A stretch of 64,000 bases of DNA from assembly GCA_048267965.1 (NCBI GenBank), contig JBLWWK010000001.1, positions 186,001-250,000 on the forward strand, written 5' to 3'. Positions 41,887-50,730 of this stretch are shown here, one piece after another. The DNA is from GCA-2705995 sp048267965. GTDB lineage: Bacteria; Bacteroidota; Bacteroidia; Flavobacteriales_G; Salibacteraceae. The translations under genes and the position numbers were made by a program. The notes under the pieces were generated by a model that was not told the origin of the DNA, made no database searches, and saw only the letters and a list, made by a program, of their open reading frames with translations. Each line of letters opens with the position of its first letter. Positions within the stretch are counted from its first letter, which is position 1.

Positions 41887-43049
41887 TTAAAGCGTGTAAC
41901 GCGACCATTATCGGTATCGGCCACGTATAAAATTTCGTCAGAGTAAGCAACACCGTGCGGGTTGTTAAACTGGGTAGGAGCCGCTCCTGTTCCTCCGAAT
42001 GAAGTAACAATGTATTTAGTTTCTGTAGATCCGGGAGGAGGGCGAACTCCTTCGTATCCTTCGGTAGTAAACTGGTAGAGAGAATCGGTTCCTGCATCTA
42101 CCACAAAAATAAAGTTGCTACCATCACCGGTAATAGTGATATCTGTAGGGTTTACAAATTTATTGGGATCAGTAATAAAGCTATACGCTTTAGAAGTATC
42201 TTGTTGTAGAGGTGCTGGGGTATAACTTACACCGTTTGCACTTTGCTCGTAGCGGATATAACGAAACTTAATCGGCTCACTTGGATCGTCTAGAATCACA
42301 ACAAAATCACGGCTGAGTCGAGCTTCTAGTTGTGGCGGTTGCACAAATGTGCTAATCGAAGATGGCGTTTTAAAATAGTTTCTAAATAACCCTTGAGATG
42401 TATTTACGTTAATGGGCGTTACGTAGCGATCATCGCTATCGAAACTTAAAACTGAATTATCGGGAGGCAATATTGACGTTTCGTTGTTGTTTTTTGGTCC
42501 AGTTCGAGTCACATAGAACTCGTTAAGACCAGAAGTGTTAATTCCAGTTAACGCTACATCAATTGCATCACTTTTCGAGAATACCGATTTGTAGTAAAAC
42601 GGATGCACAATCTTATTGACTATGCGAGAATGTGAAAGTCCATACCCTGAAGAACCGGCTAATTCAATTCGGTAAATGCAAGGCAATTGGTAAAGAGAAT
42701 CGTTAATAATGGTATCGTGCTTACCCAATGCTAATAAATCTAACTTTCTATCTTGCGCTACTTCGTGTACACCTGGAACCGTAATTCTACTCAATTCACG
42801 GCCCGCTAAGTTGAAGGCAATAATTTCTTCAGTAGCTTCATCTGCAACATAAATAAGCTCATCAAAACCAGCGAAAACATCTACGGGGCGCACTAAACCA
42901 CCCAATGCAGGTTGAATAGGAACATAAGCTGCTTGGCGCGCATCGAATTCTGGTGGTTCAATAAATCCTAAATCGGTTTTATCACCGAAATAATCGTTAC
43001 AAGAAACCAATGTAACGGCTAGTAGAATAAATAGAGATAAATATTTCAT
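41865..43049 (-). CDS. NHL/beta-propeller-like lipoprotein
   Basis: A 394-aa lipoprotein (MKYLSLFILLAVTLVSC, lipobox LVSC). The body has propeller-blade-like repeats with NHL features (VRPVDVFAGFDELIYVADEA; FVNPTDITITGDGSNFIFVV; FNNPHGVAYSDEILYVADTD). It is last in the row of TonB receptor, PorV/PorQ and this gene, which suggests an outer-membrane partner role in a surface complex. A ligand is not evident. Confidence 0.83.
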   Translation of the reverse strand: MKYLSLFILLAVTLVSCNDYFGDKTDLGFIEPPEFDARQAAYVPIQPALGGLVRPVDVFAGFDELIYVADEATEEIIAFNLAGRELSRITVPGVHEVAQDRKLDLLALGKHDTIINDSLYQLPCIYRIELAGSSGYGLSHSRIVNKIVHPFYYKSVFSKSDAIDVALTGINTSGLNEFYVTRTGPKNNNETSILPPDNSVLSFDSDDRYVTPINVNTSQGLFRNYFKTPSSISTFVQPPQLEARLSRDFVVILDDPSEPIKFRYIRYEQSANGVSYTPAPLQQDTSKAYSFITDPNKFVNPTDITITGDGSNFIFVVDAGTDSLYQFTTEGYEGVRPPPGSTETKYIVTSFGGTGAAPTQFNNPHGVAYSDEILYVADTDNGRVTRFKLTLDFD

Positions 43050-43051
43050 CG

Positions 43052-44056
43052 TTATTCGCGTTCCATTTTGTTAATAGAAATTCCAAGTCCTAAAGCGTGC
43101 TGAACGCCAATGTAGTTGGTAGGATTAAATGCGTAGTCAATGTAAAACGGATGGGCTCCTACATGGTGTCTTACTCCTAAGCCTAGGGTAGGAAAGGTTT
43201 GCCCCAATACATTTAACTTATAACCAGCTCTAATTTGCAATAAATCGTGGTAATCGTACTCTGCACCAAAACGAAAATTCTCTGCATTATCGTTCGGGTG
43301 GTTCAGCTCAAAAGCAGTGGTTAATTTGTGGTCTCCTTTTTTCAGTGGAGCAAGCGAAACGCCTAATTTGAACACGTTAGGAACCGTATAATTATCGAGC
43401 GATACATTCGTAGAACGATTAAATCCTTCTTCTAAATGATCTCCTGTAAGCGAAGAGTTTCCGCTAAAGTTTTGCATCATTACAGCAAAAGAAAGGTCTT
43501 TAAAATCGGTGTTGTATTTAAAACCAACATCTACTGCACCTGTATGATTGGTGTATTCAGCAAGTTGCTCGTAAATGTATTTTAAGGTAACACCGAAAGA
43601 AAACTGATCACTTAATACCTTACTGTAGGTAAGACCCGCAGCCATATTGTTCGCGTAGGTTTTTTGACCTGTTCCCAACGGTTGAAACTCCGTTCTAACA
43701 TCCATAGCACCAGAATTCAACGAATTAATGGTAAGGGCAAAAGCCGACTGACTTTCCAAGGGTAATATAGCAGTGACCATTCCTTGATTAGCACCAGCGC
43801 CAATAAAGTAATTAGAAACGGAAAACGATAAATCGTTTATTTCAGAAACCGCAGCGGGGTTACTGTAAGAAGAGAACAAATCACCTGAAAGCGCTACTGA
43901 GGCACCTCCCATAGCAACCGATCTTGGATTCATATCGTTCTTGAGGAAACTAAGGGTAGAAAGACCCGCTCGTTGTCCACCAAAATTGGGTAAGATTTGT
44001 CCAATGGCTTCTACTGACAAAACCAAGAATAGCGAATATGTAAATAGTTTTTTCAT
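43052..44056 (-). CDS. PorV/PorQ family outer-membrane protein
   Basis: A 334-aa FadL-like barrel protein with signal peptide (MKKLFTYSLFLVLSVEAIGQ). It shows the family N-terminus (SFLKNDMNPRSVAMGGASVA, SSYSNPAAVSEI), which in PorV helps shuttle T9SS cargo to the attachment complex. PorV/PorQ paralogues next to TonB receptors and secreted proteins are common, so this copy may serve the T9SS proteins encoded just upstream. It shares one base with the TonB-receptor gene stop. Confidence 0.9.
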   Translation of the reverse strand: MKKLFTYSLFLVLSVEAIGQILPNFGGQRAGLSTLSFLKNDMNPRSVAMGGASVALSGDLFSSYSNPAAVSEINDLSFSVSNYFIGAGANQGMVTAILPLESQSAFALTINSLNSGAMDVRTEFQPLGTGQKTYANNMAAGLTYSKVLSDQFSFGVTLKYIYEQLAEYTNHTGAVDVGFKYNTDFKDLSFAVMMQNFSGNSSLTGDHLEEGFNRSTNVSLDNYTVPNVFKLGVSLAPLKKGDHKLTTAFELNHPNDNAENFRFGAEYDYHDLLQIRAGYKLNVLGQTFPTLGLGVRHHVGAHPFYIDYAFNPTNYIGVQHALGLGISINKMERE

Positions 44057-46941
44057 TAGAATCTAAAGCTTATTCCGTAAAGAATTTGACGAGGAGCAAG
44101 GTATCTTGCTGGGTTGTTTGGTAATTCTCCGTTTTCTTGAGGACCTAAGTATCGAGGGTCTCTGTAGCTATTGGTTACAGGGTCGCCATTTTCGTAAGCG
44201 GTTCCTGTTACTGGGTTTACGATTTGAGCATTTTTATTGTCTAATGCGTTTCGAATTTCAATACTTAATGTAATTCCCGTGTTTTGCTTTTTACCGAAAA
44301 AGAAGTCTTTAGAGATTTTTAAATCGGTATTAATCCAAGGAGTTCCAATTTTTTCGAGGTATTCGTCTTGGTTACTCGCGTAAATGGGTCTTCCTAAATC
44401 GTTAACACCCACTTGTTCTACTGGTGTGTAGCGGTAACCACTTCTGTAGCTTTGGTTCAAGAAGACTCTCCAACCTGCTAAACTGTAATTGCCAATTTTT
44501 AAGGTGCTGTCTGGTGAGAAGATAATACCACCGTTGAAGTTCCAAGGTCGGTCGAAAGCTAAGTATTGCTCACGCGTTAATTCTCTTTCTCCGTTTTGTG
44601 CAATTTGCAAACCAGTTTCTCTTGCAGAGTTTGATTTACCACGGGCAACTTGGTACGTTCCGTTCGCAAATACTTTAACGTGTTTACCAGCACGCAAGAA
44701 TACCCCCAATTCAACTCCTTGAATTTTAGCGTAATCTTGGTTAATGTACATCTGCTTACTTACAGGTCTACCGGTTTGATCTTCTACAATTACTCTACGA
44801 GATACAATGTAGTCGAAACGGTTGTTATTAAAAGCAGACAAAGTAACCGCGATGTCTTTGGTTAACTGTGATTTTAAACCTACTTCGTAAGAAACATTTA
44901 CCTCAGGATTGATATTCGGGTTTCCTAAATTGCTTAGGAACGATTGATCTTGGTATTCTGGGTCTAACCCTTGATAGACAAATCGAGGGTGAGGCAATCG
45001 CATCGAATGTGAATAGTTGAAATAAAGAACGTTGTTTTCAGTTACTGGGAACGAGACATTGATTCTTGGCAATAAGCGAGCTTTCCAACGCAAGCCCATT
45101 AAACCAAAAGTTTCGTTTTTGTAATCTTCTCTTACTTGATCAATTACCGGTGAATCGGGGTTATCTACTGCATCGTCTGCAAATTTACCCGGAGCCCAGT
45201 AATTTAAACGCATACCGAGGGTAGCAATAATCCCTTTATAAGTGATTACATCTTGAAAAAACATACCACCATTCATGGCGTTTACATTCCAAATGTCGAA
45301 AGAGCTACCAATGGTTCTATTAGCGGTAGATACTGAGTCGTTAATTTGAATGGGGGCTCCTACCCACGGGCTAGTAACATCTACCCATTGGTATTCTGTG
45401 AACTTGTGTTCGTGACCAAAAGTGATTTTGTGTACAGGGTTTTCAGGATAGAAACGAACCTTGTATTTCAAAGTGTATTCTTCGGCATAGTGATCGTGCC
45501 AAAGCGAAGAGATACCACCGTTGTTAATTAGCCAAGGAGATGGAATGGTAAATACAATAGGATCTCCTGGATTAAATAATTGGATAGGATCCGTGATAAT
45601 CGATTGTTCGTCTAGAATTTGATCAACTGTTTCTGAACGAAATGGCCTGCCGTTAGCATCTGCTCTTAAGTTGGTGAATAAACGACCCACAGATGCTTCA
45701 ATGTTCCACTTGTTGTTAAAGAAGTGATTTACATTAAGAGCAGTTAGGTTAGAGTGGTGCGTATAGGTGCTTGCGTTGTCTAAGTTTAGGCTTCTTCTAA
45801 ACTGAAAACCTGGAGCAAGAATAGCATCGAAACCTACAATTTGTAGCGTTCGGGTATTCTGGTTAATGTTTAAACTGTGCTGGTTGGTTAACGAAATTCG
45901 CGTTCCTTTTTTTACTTCGTAAGATAGCTTAAGCGTATGTGACCAACTATTGCGTTGTCTAGGTGCCCAGAAGGTTCCGTTATTAAGCGGATTCACAAAG
46001 CTGGTATTTAAAAAGTCGCTATTGGTAGAAGATAGGTTACTTCTTAATAGGCTACTTTCTAATTGATTAGCTGTAGGGCCAAAATAGTTATCGCTTAAAG
46101 TAGTTTGAAAAGCGGTAAAGAACTTGAGTTTTTTGTTGGTGAAGGGTACGGTTCCTCCCATGTTTATTTCGATCACATCGGTATTCCAACTGTAAGCAGC
46201 ATCTCTGTCTACGCCAATGTTATCTCGTTGCCAGCTACCACCGATTTCGAATTTATCTCCCCCTTCTCGAATTTTAGTAGAAATAACCCCGGCAGAACTA
46301 CCACCAAACTCAGCGCCTTGACCACCGGTAACTAAGGTTAAATCACCAATTGCACTAGCAGAAACATCTACCCCTTGGCCAGTACCTGCCAGCGGATCTT
46401 GCGCAGAAATACCATCTACTAAATAAGAAGTTTCGTAAACACGTGCACCACGAATCTGAACACCATCGGTTGTTTTGTTTACCCCAGCTTGCATACTTAC
46501 AATCTCGGTCACATCACGGGCGTTCATTTCTTTAATCTGATCTTGCCCAATTTGGACTTCAGACTTGCCTGATTCGAGGTCTACTAAGTTTTTTTCACCT
46601 ACTACCGTAACCGCTTTCAATGTTTGAGAACGCAGAGTAAGCTGTACATTCAATTGTTCGGTTTTTCCATCTTTTATAGAAATTCCGTTGAAAATTTTCT
46701 CAGCATATCCTACAAAACTCACTTTAACAGAGTAATCACCTTCTTTAATTTCGGTGATGGTATATTTTCCGTTAAAATCGGTGGCTGCGCCTTTATAGGT
46801 TCCTACTAACATTACCGTAGCTCCAATAAGGGTTTCACCTGTATTGGCATCTGTAACGGTACCTTTTAATTGACCTTGACCAACGCTAATTTGTACTAAA
46901 AGTAGCAGTAAAAAAGCGAGGCTATAGCTTTTAAAGGCCAT
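44056..46941 (-). CDS. TonB-dependent receptor with CarboxypepD-like N-terminus
   Basis: A 961-aa outer-membrane receptor from the ATG at 46941; the ATG at 46959 would overlap the preceding gene and weaken the signal peptide (SYSLAFLLLLLVQISVGQ). A carboxypeptidase-regulatory-like domain (LKGTVTDANTGETLIGATVM), a plug domain (QIRGARVYETSYLVDGISAQ; GDLTLVTGGQGAEFGG) and a 22-strand-type barrel ending in a terminal Phe (RQILYGISFRF) are visible. The substrate is unknown. No SusD gene is present; a lipoprotein gene precedes and PorV/PorQ follows. Confidence 0.93.
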   Translation of the reverse strand: MAFKSYSLAFLLLLLVQISVGQGQLKGTVTDANTGETLIGATVMLVGTYKGAATDFNGKYTITEIKEGDYSVKVSFVGYAEKIFNGISIKDGKTEQLNVQLTLRSQTLKAVTVVGEKNLVDLESGKSEVQIGQDQIKEMNARDVTEIVSMQAGVNKTTDGVQIRGARVYETSYLVDGISAQDPLAGTGQGVDVSASAIGDLTLVTGGQGAEFGGSSAGVISTKIREGGDKFEIGGSWQRDNIGVDRDAAYSWNTDVIEINMGGTVPFTNKKLKFFTAFQTTLSDNYFGPTANQLESSLLRSNLSSTNSDFLNTSFVNPLNNGTFWAPRQRNSWSHTLKLSYEVKKGTRISLTNQHSLNINQNTRTLQIVGFDAILAPGFQFRRSLNLDNASTYTHHSNLTALNVNHFFNNKWNIEASVGRLFTNLRADANGRPFRSETVDQILDEQSIITDPIQLFNPGDPIVFTIPSPWLINNGGISSLWHDHYAEEYTLKYKVRFYPENPVHKITFGHEHKFTEYQWVDVTSPWVGAPIQINDSVSTANRTIGSSFDIWNVNAMNGGMFFQDVITYKGIIATLGMRLNYWAPGKFADDAVDNPDSPVIDQVREDYKNETFGLMGLRWKARLLPRINVSFPVTENNVLYFNYSHSMRLPHPRFVYQGLDPEYQDQSFLSNLGNPNINPEVNVSYEVGLKSQLTKDIAVTLSAFNNNRFDYIVSRRVIVEDQTGRPVSKQMYINQDYAKIQGVELGVFLRAGKHVKVFANGTYQVARGKSNSARETGLQIAQNGERELTREQYLAFDRPWNFNGGIIFSPDSTLKIGNYSLAGWRVFLNQSYRSGYRYTPVEQVGVNDLGRPIYASNQDEYLEKIGTPWINTDLKISKDFFFGKKQNTGITLSIEIRNALDNKNAQIVNPVTGTAYENGDPVTNSYRDPRYLGPQENGELPNNPARYLAPRQILYGISFRF

Positions 46942-46942
46942 T

Positions 46943-48391
46943 TTACCAGTTAAACTCATCGTTTAGAATTTTGTCGAAGAGGGTTTCTAAATTTTGATTA
47001 TTTCCGTTCAGCGCGTAAAGTTCTACGGTGAAAAGAACTTGATTAACATTATTAGCAGCATTGGTTCTTCTGATGCCTATTGCGTTATCGGTCCAGTTAG
47101 GATGATTATTGAAATTCGCAAAATAAAAGGCTTCAGCATCAGCGGTAGGAACCACAGGATCCATACTAAATAAAACACTAGAGCTACTTAATTCTGGGTA
47201 AGTTGGGTCGATCGAATACACAACGCTGTCTGGAAATAAGTTAGCGCTATTTCCTCCAGAAATTGGAGTTGATAAACTCTCGAACGGTAAAACCTCTTTC
47301 AACGCATCAAGCGGATCGCTCACAGTTTCTGAAAGCGAAGTAGTAATAAACAACTTACCGCCTTGATTGGTGAATTCTAATAAAGAAGGTGTGGCAAACG
47401 TGAGAAGTAATTTCTCTTGCTGATTAAATAGATTGGTGAAAATTTGAGAATCTGAATTAAAGAAAACCTTATCGAACTGCTGAATGAGCAGTTTAAAAGT
47501 TGGGTTAAAATACCTAGGCAATAATGTGTTTTTACTGATGTTGTACACATTGTAACCTCCAGAGTAAGTGTCGTCTAATAGTTGGCGATACAAGGTAGCC
47601 ACGTTTTCGGGCTGACCATTTACCATTAGTAAATCTGAATTGATCGATTCGAAAAATACAGTAGTAGATGTATCGGGCTCACTCTCTTTACCAGCAATAT
47701 CAGTGGCCTTGAAATAGAATGTGTTTGAATCTCCGTTTACGAACCCATCAATAGTAAGGGCAGGAGTATTCTCTTGGTTGATGTAAATGTTAGCGTCTTG
47801 TGGTCCTGTTGAATTGGGTTGAACAGGCACAATTGAAATAAGATTGGTTCCTTCAGAAAAAGGAAGAGATTTCCAAGTACCATCGTTAGCTTTGATATAA
47901 GCTTGATCTAATGTTTCGAAACCATCAGGATCGTCTACAGACCAATCGAAGGTAAGAACCACTAAGGTAGAGTCAGCAGGAATAGTGCTGTTGTCTACTT
48001 CAGCAATGGGAGTACTGTTTTTAATAGGCACGGTTAATTGTGCAGGAGTAGGGTCTTTCAAGTTGGCATTATCTATGGCGCGCACTTGAAAAGAAATGTC
48101 TGCAGAATCACTACCAGCAGCGATGGCGAATCTGAAAACGCTATCTTGTTTTTCGGTGTATATCCAATCGTTATTGTCGATAGATATTTCAAAGCCTTTT
48201 ATGTAGCCGTCACCATCTGTTCCGAACCAAGAAAGGCGTACACTACTTGTGAGACGGGCGTCACCACTTAAGTCGATTTCTTCAAAAGCAATTTTAGTAT
48301 CAGGAACTGTATTAGGATGTTTATCTCCTGTTTTTTTACAGCCCGCTAGAACTACTAAAAATATACTACCGATTAAAGCAAGATATTTCAT
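46943..48391 (-). CDS. Lipoprotein with fibronectin-like domains
   Basis: A 482-aa lipoprotein (MKYLALIGSIFLVVLAGC, lipobox LAGC). Residues 30-250 form two Fn3/Ig-like domains (VRLSWFGTDGDGYIKGFEIS; FDWSVDDPDGFETLDQAY) and the C-terminal half is alpha/beta-like (NSDLLMVNGQPENVATLYRQ; FTNQGGKLFITTSLSE) resembling a Rossmann or GATase-like fold. Its function is unknown. It lies one base upstream of the TonB-receptor start and may be its surface-exposed partner in place of SusD. Confidence 0.82.
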   Translation of the reverse strand: MKYLALIGSIFLVVLAGCKKTGDKHPNTVPDTKIAFEEIDLSGDARLTSSVRLSWFGTDGDGYIKGFEISIDNNDWIYTEKQDSVFRFAIAAGSDSADISFQVRAIDNANLKDPTPAQLTVPIKNSTPIAEVDNSTIPADSTLVVLTFDWSVDDPDGFETLDQAYIKANDGTWKSLPFSEGTNLISIVPVQPNSTGPQDANIYINQENTPALTIDGFVNGDSNTFYFKATDIAGKESEPDTSTTVFFESINSDLLMVNGQPENVATLYRQLLDDTYSGGYNVYNISKNTLLPRYFNPTFKLLIQQFDKVFFNSDSQIFTNLFNQQEKLLLTFATPSLLEFTNQGGKLFITTSLSETVSDPLDALKEVLPFESLSTPISGGNSANLFPDSVVYSIDPTYPELSSSSVLFSMDPVVPTADAEAFYFANFNNHPNWTDNAIGIRRTNAANNVNQVLFTVELYALNGNNQNLETLFDKILNDEFNW

Positions 48392-48394
48392 GAG

Positions 48395-48430
48395 GAAAAA
48401 TTAAAACCGGCATGCAAAAGCATGCCGGTT
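48395..48430 (-). terminator. Intrinsic terminator after the OB-fold T9SS gene
   Basis: AACCGGCATGC pairs perfectly with GCATGCCGGTT around loop AAAA (48405-48430), followed on the minus strand by TTTTAATTTTT. It lies just before the ATG of the next lipoprotein gene. Confidence 0.85.
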
Positions 48431-48442
48431 GTATATATTCAA

Positions 48443-50722
48443 TTATTGAATAATTAAACGATTTGTAGCTACTTTTAAGTTATCTGATTTGATAACTGTA
48501 ATGTACACTCCAGCTTGTAAATCAGCAGTAGAAACTGTGTTTACACCGTTGTTAAGGATGTTAGATTGAATCATACGGCCGCTTAGGTCGTAAATTTCAA
48601 CTACATAGCTAGATCCTTCACCTTCAATTTTGATGTTTACTTGATCAGAAGCTGGGTTAGGGAATACAGATGTTTTAACGTTTGCTAATTCACCAATTCC
48701 AGTACCACCAGGAAGATCAGTATCTTCTAATTGTGCAGGCTCAAGAGTTTCAGAGAAATCAATGATATCGTCATTGTTTCTAGGAGTCAATTTAAGGTCT
48801 TCATAACGAGCAGTCATGATACCAATCATTGCTTCCATGTCTTGACCAGCGCTTGTTACAACAGCAGGAACTTGTAAAGGCTCATCTGAATTTGAAATTG
48901 GGTCTTCGTTTACAACAGAAACATAAACAGAAGAGAAGTTTTGAGCAGCTTGAATACCAGTCATAACTAAAGAAGAGTTAGCAGCTGTAGCAGATGCATC
49001 AGAAGATACAGCCCAAGCTCCAAACGGATCATCTTGAGGAACTGTTACGTGAACTCTTCCGTTAGATGGGTGACGGAACTCGATTAACATGCCCTCGTAC
49101 TTTTCCCATCCACCATCTGCGCTAGCAGCTGTGTTTCCTGGATCAAGAACAACAGGAGTAATCGTATCTAACATCGTGTTGTTGATGTTGTCGATAGAAG
49201 CAACGTTGATTTGAGTAAGTTCTCTTGTTTCAGCAACTTGACCTGTAACTGTTACAATTTGATGACGTTGTAAATCTGCAAGACCTAAGGCTCCTACTAG
49301 CATAATACCAGCGTTTTCGGTAGCATTCGGGTCTTGAATGTGAACATACCCTAAATCGTAATCTTTCATAGATGAAGTTACCACCCCAGTTACTGTTACT
49401 TCTTCTCCTAAGAATGAAGATGCATCACTTTGGTCTGGGTAAGGAACGTACTGAATATCCATGATGGTTAAACCGTTAGCAGCATTTGCACGAACTGTGT
49501 AAAAATCTACGTTTTGGTTAGCACCGCCACCGTTTACTGGGTAAACAGAAGTTTGTGCATCATTATCATCAGAAGAAATATAATAACCTACAGTAGTTCC
49601 GTCTGCTTGGGCAGGAATAGAAGCTTCGTAAGTATCTCCTGAAGTATTCGTCATGGTAACAGATGTAAAGTTCACGGGTGAAGCTGTTAAATCTGTAGTA
49701 TAAAATAAAGTAGCACTAGCGATAGTTCCATCAGGGTCTACGATATCTGCAGTAATTACTGGAGATTCTGTATCGGTAGGAACCAAAATGTCACGGTTTA
49801 CATTTGTGATAACTGGAGGAGTAGCACCTAATTGGATATCCGTTACGAAAACAGGAGAAATTCTGTATCCGAAATCGAAGTTACCACCACCTAAACAGTC
49901 GTTTCCAGCGTGATCGATAATACCACGAAGTACATCTAGCTGAGCTCCAACTTGTAATAATTCGTGAGGACCTTTACCGTTGGTTGAAGGTGAATTTGGA
50001 TTTACAACATCTTCCGTTTCATCGCGCATTGCGTAAAACTTATCGTAAATCTGAACTTTATTACCAGATGCATCTTGCGCAATGTACTGTCTTCTTTGAA
50101 CACCACCAGAAACGTAAGAAACATCTTGAATAATGGTTAAGTTCTGAAACTCAACGTAAGAACCTTCCCATTGCTCACCCGTTTCTAATTGGTTGTTGGT
50201 GTTGTTGTCTTGTAATTCAGATAATGCCACAACGGTTGGTTGAGGTTGAGCTACCTGAGTGCCCGGTACAGAAATGTGTTGGGTTGTATTTGTTAAAGGG
50301 TAGAATTGAGTTTCGTTCTTGTAACCGTCAACAATACCAGTGATATAAACCAACTGACCACCCAATAAGTTGTTTAAGATGTCTGCAGTGATGGTGTTGT
50401 TGTTGTCGTCTGACCAATAACCGTGGATTTGAATACCGCGGAATGGACCACCTGCACCCATGTTGTTAGTATCAACGATATTAACAACCGGACGTTGACC
50501 TGTAGGCGAAGAACTAGAAGCTAATTCTGCGTATCCACCAGGAGTAACTACGTAACCTACTACAGTAACAGTGTCACCAAAGTAGCTACTAGAATCGTTA
50601 CAGTTTTGAAGATCAGTTTGAGAAACAAACTGAATGTCATGAACTGACACGGTGTCGAAGGTCTGTGCGTTAGCACCTACAGCACCCATGAAAGCTAATG
50701 CGCTGAGTAAAATTCTCTTCAT
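48443..50722 (-). CDS. T9SS-secreted protein with OB-fold (nucleic-acid-binding-like) domains
   Basis: A 759-aa protein with signal peptide MKRILLSALAFMGAVGANAQ. At least two OB-fold-like units are visible (FGDTVTVVGYVVTPGGYAEL; FLGEEVTVTGVVTSSMKDYD), each followed by a VHIQDPN- or RGIQIHG-type strand, resembling DUF5689/YhcR-like nuclease-associated domains. An Ig-like domain lies between them. It ends in a type A T9SS sorting domain (TSVFPNPASDQVNIKI). Codon use is strikingly biased to high-expression codons (GCT, GTT, TCT, AAC, ATC), unlike neighbours, so it is probably abundant. Confidence 0.85.
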   Translation of the reverse strand: MKRILLSALAFMGAVGANAQTFDTVSVHDIQFVSQTDLQNCNDSSSYFGDTVTVVGYVVTPGGYAELASSSSPTGQRPVVNIVDTNNMGAGGPFRGIQIHGYWSDDNNNTITADILNNLLGGQLVYITGIVDGYKNETQFYPLTNTTQHISVPGTQVAQPQPTVVALSELQDNNTNNQLETGEQWEGSYVEFQNLTIIQDVSYVSGGVQRRQYIAQDASGNKVQIYDKFYAMRDETEDVVNPNSPSTNGKGPHELLQVGAQLDVLRGIIDHAGNDCLGGGNFDFGYRISPVFVTDIQLGATPPVITNVNRDILVPTDTESPVITADIVDPDGTIASATLFYTTDLTASPVNFTSVTMTNTSGDTYEASIPAQADGTTVGYYISSDDNDAQTSVYPVNGGGANQNVDFYTVRANAANGLTIMDIQYVPYPDQSDASSFLGEEVTVTGVVTSSMKDYDLGYVHIQDPNATENAGIMLVGALGLADLQRHQIVTVTGQVAETRELTQINVASIDNINNTMLDTITPVVLDPGNTAASADGGWEKYEGMLIEFRHPSNGRVHVTVPQDDPFGAWAVSSDASATAANSSLVMTGIQAAQNFSSVYVSVVNEDPISNSDEPLQVPAVVTSAGQDMEAMIGIMTARYEDLKLTPRNNDDIIDFSETLEPAQLEDTDLPGGTGIGELANVKTSVFPNPASDQVNIKIEGEGSSYVVEIYDLSGRMIQSNILNNGVNTVSTADLQAGVYITVIKSDNLKVATNRLIIQ

Positions 50723-50730
50723 GTCGAAAT

